IMG/VR virus record: IMGVR_UViG_3300032334_000450
Coordinates: 1-58,325 of that record
DNA length: 58,325 nt
Origin: a virus
Strand: one strand, 5' to 3'
How positions within the stretch are numbered: position 1 is the stretch's first letter; each line of letters starts with the position of its first letter. The position numbers and the translations under genes are program-made. The notes below the pieces were generated by a model. That model worked only from the letters and a program-made list of their open reading frames with translations, was not told where the DNA came from and searched no databases. This document shows positions 7,622-13,451 of this stretch, piece by piece.

Positions 7622-7707
7622 GGTCTCCAGTAAAACAAGTCAAGTAGTAAAACAATTGCACCGATCAGGAACACAACGCGTTCCAGTTTTTCCCATTTAG
7701 TCATCAT
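7618..7707 (-). CDS. Single-helix membrane microprotein (29 aa)
   Basis: A 29- or 28-residue frame starting at tandem ATGs (7707, 7704), with GGAG seven bases upstream. The N-terminus is MTKWEKLERV, followed by a hydrophobic run VFLIGAIVLLLDLFYW and a short RP end: a single membrane helix with a charged N-terminal flank. It overlaps the stop of the 42-residue gene at 7697-7699, and its own TGA overlaps the next ATG. Good ribosome binding site and coupling on both sides argue that it is real. Possible roles are host membrane interference or superinfection exclusion, both inferred. Confidence 0.6.
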   Translation of the reverse strand: MMTKWEKLERVVFLIGAIVLLLDLFYWRP

Positions 7708-7825
7708 TGGATTCTCCTTCGTCGTCAACGACGACACGAATAATACGAACACCCTCAAAAATCTCGACGATCTCATAGTCGATGTCGCATGCGTCAAGCA
7801 ACGCGTGTAGTTCTTCCGCGGTCAT
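7697..7825 (-). CDS. Acidic microprotein (42 aa)
   Basis: A 42-residue acidic protein (MTAEELHALLDACDIDYEIVEI and on, ending EGESNDD). It starts behind AAAGGAAACATC directly after a TAATCCC palindrome. A helix followed by a beta hairpin is likely. It is too short for many gene callers, but the ribosome binding site and coupling to the next gene support it. Function unknown. Confidence 0.65.
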   Translation of the reverse strand: MTAEELHALLDACDIDYEIVEIFEGVRIIRVVVDDEGESNDD

Positions 7826-7836
7826 GATGTTTCCTT

Positions 7837-7852
7837 TAATCCCGTGGGATTA
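7837..7852. repeat. TAATCCC-GT-GGGATTA palindrome, copy 6
   Basis: Same element; its TAA is the stop of the 257-residue gene ending at 7850, and it lies 12 bases upstream of the next start. Confidence 0.85.
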
Positions 7853-8623
7853 GTTGTTGGTGTGAAGGGCTACGAATCCGGCCACAGTGGCACGCATTTG
7901 CTTGATGGGGTACTCAGATACAACATAGATAAAGTCAAGCACGTTGTTGCATGCCGTCATGAACTCAGGGTTATCGAAGTGTGACGCAACGGCTGACTGT
8001 GGGTGAATATCTTGCGACACGTTGCGAATGCATGTGTGAAGCTCTACCTTGGCCGCATCTAAATAGGAAAGCCTCGTTCCATCATGCAACCGCGGGCGCG
8101 TTGCGGCTATGGTCAAATACTCCATGGCTTTGTCGTAGTTCTGGCCGTACTGGCATGCCTCTGCACGATGGGGTTTTGTCAGTGATTGCGTTTTGAGGTC
8201 AAGGGCGTTGGCATTCCACTTGTAGCGTGTGCGGTAATTCTGCTCGAAACAACCCGTGCGATAAATGCGGGAGGTTATTTCTTCTGTGGTTTTACCTAGT
8301 TTCTGCATCTCTAAATGAAATGCTTGGAGGTATAGTGACTTGTGCCGTTTGGTCGTGGGTGAAAACCCGTTGACGTGCATCCATAGCTCAACGTTGCCCG
8401 TGTGGCCGTTGTGCACTAACTGTGCAACTTCTGTGCTGTATGAATAGCCAACGGCCAAAACATCGAAGTGCCCGAATGACTCAAGGTTGATTGCTTTTTG
8501 TTGTGAAAGCGTCGGGTTGCGTGCAGACATATTGGTGCCTACACCCAGTGAGCGCATTTCAGTGCCGCCGAGTTTTTTAGCCGCAGACGCAAAGCGTGCG
8601 GCAACTTGTGCATTAGTTGTCAT
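7850..8623 (-). CDS. Hypothetical phage protein (257 aa), first gene of the leftward operon
   Basis: A 257-residue protein of unknown family. It has a mixed alpha/beta pattern and a His- and Tyr-rich middle (RHKSLYLQAFHLEMQKL). It resembles the DUF945-type early phage proteins in length and charge, but I do not see a diagnostic motif. It is the first gene after the strong promoter at 8730-8758, with a leader of about 100 bases carrying a palindrome, so it is likely expressed early and highly. Confidence 0.65.
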   Translation of the reverse strand: MTTNAQVAARFASAAKKLGGTEMRSLGVGTNMSARNPTLSQQKAINLESFGHFDVLAVGYSYSTEVAQLVHNGHTGNVELWMHVNGFSPTTKRHKSLYLQAFHLEMQKLGKTTEEITSRIYRTGCFEQNYRTRYKWNANALDLKTQSLTKPHRAEACQYGQNYDKAMEYLTIAATRPRLHDGTRLSYLDAAKVELHTCIRNVSQDIHPQSAVASHFDNPEFMTACNNVLDFIYVVSEYPIKQMRATVAGFVALHTNN

Positions 8624-8658
8624 GTTATCTCCAGTGATACGTTAATAAGTGAGGGAGT

Positions 8659-8674
8659 TAATCCCGTGGGATTA
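8659..8674. repeat. TAATCCC-GT-GGGATTA palindrome, copy 7
   Basis: Same element in the 5' leader of the 257-residue gene, about 50 bases downstream of the predicted transcript start. Confidence 0.85.
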
Positions 8675-8729
8675 GCACGGGTGTTTTGTCTTGCCGGTTT
8701 GCGTGGCCGCTCTCCGACTAAACATCCAC

Positions 8730-8758
8730 ATTGTAACACGTTGTGGTGCAGATGTCAA
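8730..8758 (-). promoter_or_regulatory. Strong sigma70-type promoter (leftward early operon)
   Basis: On the minus strand TTGACA (8758-8753), a 17-base spacer and TACAAT (8735-8730). This is the best promoter in the window. It drives the leftward operon starting with the 257-residue gene and is a near copy of the promoter at 6087-6115. Confidence 0.82.
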
Positions 8759-8759
8759 A

Positions 8760-9341
8760 TCAAGGGCTGTATAAATTAGTCCCATAAAAGATGTGGTGTG
8801 GTTGTTGTAAAAGTGGTCGTGTGTAAATTAGTCCCATACCACAACATATGAGAATGATTAAAAATATGGAAAATTCTGTAGGATGTTTGGCGTTTTTGGA
8901 AAATAGTTTGCAAATTAGTTAGATTTAGTCAGAAATAGTCGGCAATTAGTTTGGAAAAACGTCGCAAGTCCTTGATTTTAAAGACTTTAGTCAATTAGTC
9001 AGCTTTTCAGCCGAGAGAGAGAGACGTCAGGAGGAGTTGGGGGGTATCGGCGGGCAGAACTAATCTAAAACAAAAAACTTTTCAACTTTCCTCTCTTGTT
9101 TACCAATCTATTATCTATTTAACTAATCTTATAAATATATATACCTACTATGCAATGTCCAATGCAAAAAAGTCCTTTAAAATCAACAACTTAGCTCATC
9201 TGGGCAACATGTGTACAATTTAACGTCAAAATAGTTTAGATTTTGTAAGTTTCGTGTAATCTAAAAAAGCGACCACTTACGTCGCAACCCGCATGAATGC
9301 TTGATTCTTGCCAATCTAAAAATTTCCATGCACATCCAGAC
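8760..9341. other. Long AT-rich non-coding region with repeated words; possible origin
   Basis: About 580 bases with no gene on either strand. It holds a 14-base direct repeat AAATTAGTCCCATA at 8773-8786 and 8825-8838, further ATTAGT/TTAGTC words up to about 9005, and AATCTAAAA words near 9062, 9257 and 9312, plus an AT-only stretch at about 9120-9145. Repeats plus AT-rich DNA at the junction of early and late arms resemble a phage replication origin or a regulatory hub. The origin call is inference. Confidence 0.4.
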
Positions 9342-9357
9342 TAATCCCGCGGGATTA
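9342..9357. repeat. TAATCCCGCGGGATTA perfect palindrome, copy 8
   Basis: The only copy with a self-complementary centre, so all 16 bases are palindromic. It lies at the low end of the control cassette that follows the Ala-rich gene. Confidence 0.85.
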
Positions 9358-9440
9358 AACGCCCGAAATTCGTCGCTCATACGTCATACGTCGCATAACC
9401 TTACCGCGTACAGCGTACGTCGTTGCATACTGGGCCGCGC

Positions 9441-9480
9441 GTGATAGTAGTTGGTGCAGGGCGCATGCATGATAGTAGTT
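9441..9480. repeat. Two TGATAGTAGTT repeats
   Basis: TGATAGTAGTT at 9442-9452 and 9470-9480, about 28 bases apart; the first is preceded by GCGCG. On the minus strand each reads AACTACTATCA. They sit between a terminator and a palindrome, an arrangement repeated at 10301-10481. Confidence 0.7.
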
Positions 9481-9503
9481 AGGTATTGGGGCAAAAATTT
9501 TTG

Positions 9504-9530
9504 ACGAAAAAAAGCCCCCGAAGGGGCTTG
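9504..9530 (-). terminator. Intrinsic terminator after the Ala-rich gene
   Basis: Arms AAGCCCC (9512-9518) and GGGGCTT (9523-9529) with a CGAA loop, followed on the minus strand by a run of U from the A-tract at 9507-9513. It ends the transcript of the 215-residue gene, whose stop is at 9545. Confidence 0.85.
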
Positions 9531-9544
9531 GCCGGTAAACCGGT

Positions 9545-10192
9545 TTAGATTGACGCGGCACCTTTTACAGTTTTGCCTTTGGCCGCCTTATTGACGCTAT
9601 AACCAAGGGTTATTAAATGCGCCACAATGCGTGGGTGAAAAACCGCGTCTTTGAAATAAATTTCAAAATCATCTAACCAAGCCGAAAATTTATCGGTTTC
9701 GGTTTTGACCATATCGGGCGCGGCCGCGGCCGCGGGTGTTGCGGCTTTGGGTGTTGATTTCCGGCCGCCGCCGGTTTTTCGGCCAATCCCGTGCGTTTCG
9801 CGAACTTGCTTGGCCGCGTCTTTCATTGCATGCTTGGGCATGTTAACGGCTTCGGCCGCTGTAGTTGGTGTGTCCACTTTTTTGCCGTCTTTGCCAATGG
9901 TGTTCACCATGACGGGACATTGTGCGGCCGCATGCAAAGTTAACGCGTCAACAAATAGTGATTTCACGTTATGGCCGGCCGCGGTGAAATCGGCCGCATA
10001 CAATGCCACAACTGCCCCGATTCTTTCCCCAATGGGTTTCGCGGGATCAAGTTGCGCGGCGGCCGCGGCGGCGGCTTCTTTGCATTTGGCCAACATGCTT
10101 TGGGCGGCTTGGCCGGCTTCATTAATCAACGTGCCGATGGCCGCGTCGCGTGTTGCCACTGTAGCAGTGGCGGCTTTGATTGCTTTGCTCAT
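9545..10192 (-). CDS. Alanine-rich basic hypothetical protein (215 aa)
   Basis: A 215-residue protein very rich in alanine, with an N-terminal helix, a KEAAAAAAAQ stretch, a Gly/Lys-rich linker (GIGRKTGGGRKSTPKAATPAAAAA) and a C-terminal domain (about residues 160-205) ending in a basic tail. The design, a helical body plus basic linker, suggests a DNA-binding or nucleoid-like protein. The gene is strongly enriched for GGCCGC words compared with its neighbours. It stands alone, with its own promoter (10260-10289) and terminator, which points to early or strong independent expression. No family recognised. Confidence 0.7.
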   Translation of the reverse strand: MSKAIKAATATVATRDAAIGTLINEAGQAAQSMLAKCKEAAAAAAAQLDPAKPIGERIGAVVALYAADFTAAGHNVKSLFVDALTLHAAAQCPVMVNTIGKDGKKVDTPTTAAEAVNMPKHAMKDAAKQVRETHGIGRKTGGGRKSTPKAATPAAAAAPDMVKTETDKFSAWLDDFEIYFKDAVFHPRIVAHLITLGYSVNKAAKGKTVKGAASI

Positions 10193-10259
10193 GATGAGTG
10201 TCCTATTAAGTAAATGCCCTAGAAACCCCTAGGCGGGTATGCCTCGTTGGCATGGGTCA

Positions 10260-10289
10260 ATTATAACCGATATCTGGCCAACATGTCCA
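10260..10289 (-). promoter_or_regulatory. Sigma70-type promoter for the Ala-rich gene
   Basis: On the minus strand TGGACA (10289-10284), an 18-base spacer and TATAAT (10265-10260). A TAATCCC palindrome lies 12 bases upstream of the -35 box, where an activator or repressor could sit. Confidence 0.7.
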
Positions 10290-10300
10290 CCACATAGCAT

Positions 10301-10316
10301 TAATCCCACGGGATTA
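10301..10316. repeat. TAATCCC-AC-GGGATTA palindrome, copy 9
   Basis: Same element. This copy lies upstream of a promoter rather than in a transcript leader, which suggests a protein-binding DNA site. Confidence 0.85.
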
Positions 10317-10328
10317 GGCCGGTCGCGG

Positions 10329-10440
10329 GTGATAGTAGTTAAGGCTCCTGCGTCGTTCGTCACGCGCCGTGCGTCGCATACTGGAATGTCAGTGGATACT
10401 AACTTAGCCATGTTGTCAAGCCCAACGCGTGATAGTAGTG
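10329..10440. repeat. Two GTGATAGTAGT repeats upstream of the Ala-rich gene
   Basis: GTGATAGTAGTT at 10329-10340 and GTGATAGTAGTG at 10429-10440, 100 bases apart, with a shorter related GATAGTTT at 10443-10450. Between them the word GCGTCGCATACTGG resembles CGTCGTTGCATACTGG near 9418-9433 in the other cassette. Confidence 0.7.
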
Positions 10441-10453
10441 ATGATAGTTTGAA

Positions 10454-10481
10454 CGAAAAAAAGCCCACTTTCGTGGGCTTG
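10454..10481 (-). terminator. Intrinsic terminator after the membrane microprotein
   Basis: Arms AAGCCCAC (10461-10468) and GTGGGCTT (10473-10480), loop TTTC, followed on the minus strand by a U-run. It starts four bases past the stop of the 31-residue gene. Confidence 0.87.
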
Positions 10482-10484
10482 GCT

Positions 10485-10580
10485 TCAGAAGAAGAGGACA
10501 TCAAAGTAATGCAGGGCTAGCGCAGTGAGCGCGAGGCCCACTGCAACCGCGCTCAGGATATCAAGAGCATTGGATTTCAT
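10485..10580 (-). CDS. Single-helix membrane microprotein (31 aa)
   Basis: A 31-residue frame starting at 10580 with GAGG about nine bases upstream, overlapping the end of the 171-residue gene by 20 bases. The protein begins MKSNALDILS and is then almost entirely hydrophobic (AVAVGLALTALALHYF, then DVLFF), a clear single membrane helix. The stop lies directly before a strong terminator, so the unit is the last gene of its transcript. A toxin-like or superinfection role is possible but not shown. Confidence 0.6.
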   Translation of the reverse strand: MKSNALDILSAVAVGLALTALALHYFDVLFF

Positions 10581-11076
10581 AAACTGCGACCTCTTCGAAT
10601 TTGGTGCCGGTCTGCACTTTTTTGCAGGACTCAGAACCGTCCGCGATATTGGCTTCGACTCGCAACATCACGTCAACCGAACCGATTGTGGCTTGGAAAC
10701 GATAAACACGTGATGCACAATATTCCAGAGCGTAATCATGAGAGCCGATGGCTTCGAAGCCATAAGTGCCGATGGCTTCAAGCAAAGCTGGCACTGCACC
10801 ATCACGCAGAGAATCGACAGTGTCTTCAATTGAAATTTGCAATTCGTTTTTGTAGTTGCCTGTCCATGAAAGCCATGTTGAAGGGCGAGCATAAAAATGC
10901 TTAGAAAAACCGATGTCCTTTGCATTTTCAATTATCGCGTTGACCACCGCATAAGCTGGCACGAATGCCTGCGCTTGGGACTCGAGCTCTTTCAGCTCAT
11001 TACGCTTTTCGACCAATGCCTCACGCTTTTCTTTAATAGCGCGTGCGAATGAAACGGGTTTTGCAATTCTAGCCAT
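10561..11076 (-). CDS. Hypothetical protein with N-terminal coiled coil (171 aa)
   Basis: A 171-residue protein. Residues 8-38 (AIKEKREALVEKRNELKELESQ) form a likely coiled coil; the C-terminal two thirds are alpha/beta. A small internal repeat (LEAIGTYGFEAIGSH) is visible near residue 105. It starts behind TAAAGGAATTTTAATC. It is the first leftward gene beside the late operon and is coupled to the membrane microprotein. No family recognised. Confidence 0.65.
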   Translation of the reverse strand: MARIAKPVSFARAIKEKREALVEKRNELKELESQAQAFVPAYAVVNAIIENAKDIGFSKHFYARPSTWLSWTGNYKNELQISIEDTVDSLRDGAVPALLEAIGTYGFEAIGSHDYALEYCASRVYRFQATIGSVDVMLRVEANIADGSESCKKVQTGTKFEEVAVYEIQCS

Positions 11077-11138
11077 GATTAAAATTCCTTTAAGTAAGTG
11101 AGTTGAATTTTGTTTGGCCTCTTTCGTCCATGTAGGGA

Positions 11139-11160
11139 ATTATACGCGGATTAGGGATTA
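11139..11160 (-). promoter_or_regulatory. Candidate -10 box with direct TAATCC half sites
   Basis: On the minus strand TATAAT at 11144-11139, directly preceded by two direct half sites in GGATTAGGGATTA (plus-strand 11148-11160), the same word as the arms of the palindromes. No good -35 box is present at normal spacing, so expression may need an activator bound to the half sites. Confidence 0.45.
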
Positions 11161-11196
11161 TGTATAGGTCTGTACTGTAATTCTGGCCACCTGCGC

Positions 11197-11206
11197 GTGA
11201 TAGTAG
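11197..11206. repeat. GTGATAGTAG repeat, fifth copy
   Basis: GCGCGTGATAGTAG ending at 11206, upstream of the candidate leftward -10 at 11139-11144 and directly beside the C-rich tract. Confidence 0.65.
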
Positions 11207-11210
11207 GCCA

Positions 11211-11247
11211 CCCCCCACAGGACACCCACCCCGCCCCCCCGGCCCCC
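11211..11247 (-). other. G-quadruplex-like G-rich tract between the two arms
   Basis: Read on the minus strand the runs are G5, G7, G4, G3 and G6, with loops of two, one, one and eight bases. The pattern fits a G-quadruplex consensus well. It sits between the divergent early and late arms, outside any predicted transcript. Confidence 0.6.
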
Positions 11248-11379
11248 TAGGCTGTATCCGTCACTCTCATAACAAGGTCAATTTTTTAGATTCCTTTATC
11301 TACCCAACATCTCCACCACTTAATTTTTATACCCCCAAGCCCCTCTTGACAATCCCAAAATTTTTTGGCAAATTTTTAG

Positions 11380-11409
11380 TGGACACTGTTTAAATAACCA
11401 TGTTATATT
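11380..11409 (+). promoter_or_regulatory. Candidate late promoter abutting the small terminase ATG
   Basis: TGGACA (11380-11385), an 18-base spacer and TATATT (11404-11409). The -35 and spacing match the promoter at 10260-10289. The -10 ends six bases before the ATG at 11416, so transcription would begin at or next to the start codon. A separate TTGACA at 11346-11351 has no matching -10. Confidence 0.5.
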
Positions 11410-11415
11410 GCACGC

Positions 11416-11961
11416 ATGAACAATTCAATCAATGCCGATCAGGTGTTGCGCGAACTTGCACTTGCCATAGCTAGGAATAAAGTGGGGGCCATGCGCCCGA
11501 TCGCTGACGTTCTTGCAGGTGAAGGTGTAACGCAATCAGAGTACGATGCTATATCCGAAAACCCTCAGTTTATTCGGTATGTAGAGAGCTATGCTAAAGA
11601 AATGCAGGACAGTGGCTTCTCGTTTGCTGCTAAATCCCGCATTCTTGCAGAAGACTTACTCCCTACTGCGTACCATATGGTTAAAGACCCGGACACTCCA
11701 GCAGCTGTAAGGGCAAAAATCATCGAAAATTTCGTAGATTGGGGCGATCTAAAGCCTAAAAACAGTGCTATTTCAACTGCTGGCCCGGGTTTTTCGATCA
11801 CAATTAACCTTCCAAGTACTGCAAATTCGAGCCCAAAAACCATCGTTTTAGAGGCTGAGACACCCGAAAAAACCCCGAAAATTGCAGAAAATGTGCAAAA
11901 ACCGGCTTTAGTTTTGCTTGAAGACGAAAATTACGAATATGCAGGGGACGACTATTTATGA
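11416..11961 (+). CDS. terS: Terminase small subunit (likely)
   Basis: A 181-residue protein directly upstream of, and overlapping by four bases (ATGA), the large terminase gene. Residues 1-60 look like an HTH-type DNA-binding region (LRELALAIARNKVGAMRPIADVLAGEGVTQSEYDAISENP), followed by a helical part and a flexible, Pro/Lys-rich, acidic C-terminus. The role would be recognition of phage DNA and delivery to the large subunit. The call rests on position, size and HTH pattern. There is no ribosome binding site upstream of the ATG, and a -10-like box ends six bases before it. Confidence 0.75.
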   Translation: MNNSINADQVLRELALAIARNKVGAMRPIADVLAGEGVTQSEYDAISENPQFIRYVESYAKEMQDSGFSFAAKSRILAEDLLPTAYHMVKDPDTPAAVRAKIIENFVDWGDLKPKNSAISTAGPGFSITINLPSTANSSPKTIVLEAETPEKTPKIAENVQKPALVLLEDENYEYAGDDYL

Positions 11962-13403
11962 GTGTTAACTACACCCCAGTCCCAAGCGTTACTCCCTATC
12001 TCTTATCCGATAAGTTTCAATCATTTATTGTTGGCCCTGTAGGGTCAACTAAAACAACCGCGTCTTTGATGAAAATCCCCATCGAAGCTCGGAAAGTTGC
12101 AGCATGTGCAGATGGTATAAGGCGTTCCCGCTGTGCAGTGGTGCGTAATACACGGCAAATGTTGCTTGACTCGACCATCAAAGATTTTTTAGGTTTGTTC
12201 CCAGAAGGGCAAGCGGGCGTTTACCATCGCACAGAATTACGCTTTACTTTACGCTTCGATGATGTCGAGTGCGATGTGCTGTTCAGGGGACTTGACGACG
12301 CCAACGACGTGCGTCGACTACTTTCCTTACAGTTATCGTTTGCCATGGTGGACGAGGTGCGGGAGATTAACTCAGATGTGTTTGATGCGCTGACTGGTCG
12401 TCTAGGTAGATACCCCAACGGCATGATGGTTCCGCACCGCCCACAGTGGGGCAAAGATGAGAAGGGCAACCCAGTGCAGGGTTGCGTGGATGACGAGGGT
12501 AAACAAGTTAAAAAAGTCTGGGGCGCGACCAACCCACCGGATATGGATGCACACTGGGAGCAGTACCTCACCAATGCAGACCCAGAGAAAGTGCACGTCA
12601 CCCTGCAGCCCAGTGGATTGAGCGAAGAGGCGGACTGGGTACAGCACTTACCATCTAACTACTACGAAGACTTGTGTGAGGGCAAGAGCGCTGACTGGAT
12701 CGACGTGTACGTGCATGGGCATTGGGGACGCAGTCTCTCGGGCACTCCGGTTTACCAGCGGACATTTACACAAGACTTTCACGTGGCTAAGGATAATCTT
12801 AAGCCCATACAGAACGCAGACTACCCCATCACGATCGGGATTGACTTTGGCCGCACACCTGCGGCTGTCTTCATGCAGCGAGACCCACGGGGTCGGGTAC
12901 TGGTGCTCTCCGAGCTGACCAGTGAGAACATGGGCATAGAGACGTTTATTACTACGCGCCTGCAGCCGCATATTGCAAATAAATACCCGGGCTATCAGTT
13001 CATTGCGGCTCCTGACCCAGCGGGGTTTATGAAGCAGCAGCTTAACGAGATGACACTCGTGGACGCGCTCAAGAACGCAGGGTTTAAGTGTGTGAAACCA
13101 CCGACGAACAAGCCAGACCTTCGCATACAGGCAGTCGAGCGTTTGCTGTCTAAGCAGTTAGAAGGTAAGGCGATGTTCCTCATTGATCCACGGTGCGCGG
13201 CCCTCATCAAAGGATTCCGCTCGGGCTATCGCTACAAGGTTAAGAAAAATGGCGAGATGGAAGACAGCCCAGATAAGAACGAGTCGAGCCACGTGCATGA
13301 CGCCTTGCAGTATGGAGCTTCGGTCATCGACATGAACATCAGAGGGTTTGGCATAGAAGCAAGACGCAAAGATGTTAAGAAAGTAAAATACGCATACACT
13401 TGA
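11958..13403 (+). CDS. terL: Terminase large subunit
   Basis: A 481-residue ATPase-nuclease that pumps DNA into the prohead and cuts it. The Walker A region is GPVGSTKT (26-33), a variant with Thr where the classical motif has Gly. Walker B is AMVDE with D132/E133. The nuclease domain shows GIDFG (D296), PDPAG (D353) and VHDAL (D448), the expected acidic triad. Length fits a podovirus-type enzyme. It overlaps the small subunit gene and is followed by the portal gene. Confidence 0.92.
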   Translation: MSVNYTPVPSVTPYLLSDKFQSFIVGPVGSTKTTASLMKIPIEARKVAACADGIRRSRCAVVRNTRQMLLDSTIKDFLGLFPEGQAGVYHRTELRFTLRFDDVECDVLFRGLDDANDVRRLLSLQLSFAMVDEVREINSDVFDALTGRLGRYPNGMMVPHRPQWGKDEKGNPVQGCVDDEGKQVKKVWGATNPPDMDAHWEQYLTNADPEKVHVTLQPSGLSEEADWVQHLPSNYYEDLCEGKSADWIDVYVHGHWGRSLSGTPVYQRTFTQDFHVAKDNLKPIQNADYPITIGIDFGRTPAAVFMQRDPRGRVLVLSELTSENMGIETFITTRLQPHIANKYPGYQFIAAPDPAGFMKQQLNEMTLVDALKNAGFKCVKPPTNKPDLRIQAVERLLSKQLEGKAMFLIDPRCAALIKGFRSGYRYKVKKNGEMEDSPDKNESSHVHDALQYGASVIDMNIRGFGIEARRKDVKKVKYAYT

Positions 13404-13407
13404 CCGC

Positions 13408-13437
13408 TTGACAAGGCAGCGTACAATGCGGTAACTA
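13408..13437 (+). promoter_or_regulatory. Weak promoter candidate before the portal gene
   Basis: TTGACA (13408-13413) with TAACTA (13432-13437) at an 18-base spacing, in the 48-base gap before the portal gene. The -35 is perfect, the -10 is poor. The portal gene has its own AAGGACGACTG ribosome binding site. Confidence 0.3.
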
Positions 13438-13451
13438 TTTAAGGACGACTG

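Noticed and set aside
9355-9561. Minus-strand frame of 68 codons between the Ala-rich gene and the control region
   Set aside because: It contains a strong terminator and GATAGTAG repeats and overlaps the start of the cassette; it ends in a palindrome only because that element contains TAA.
10229-10504. Minus-strand frame of 91 codons across the second control cassette
   Set aside because: It covers the terminator, the repeats, the palindrome and the promoter of the next gene; its codon use and protein look random.
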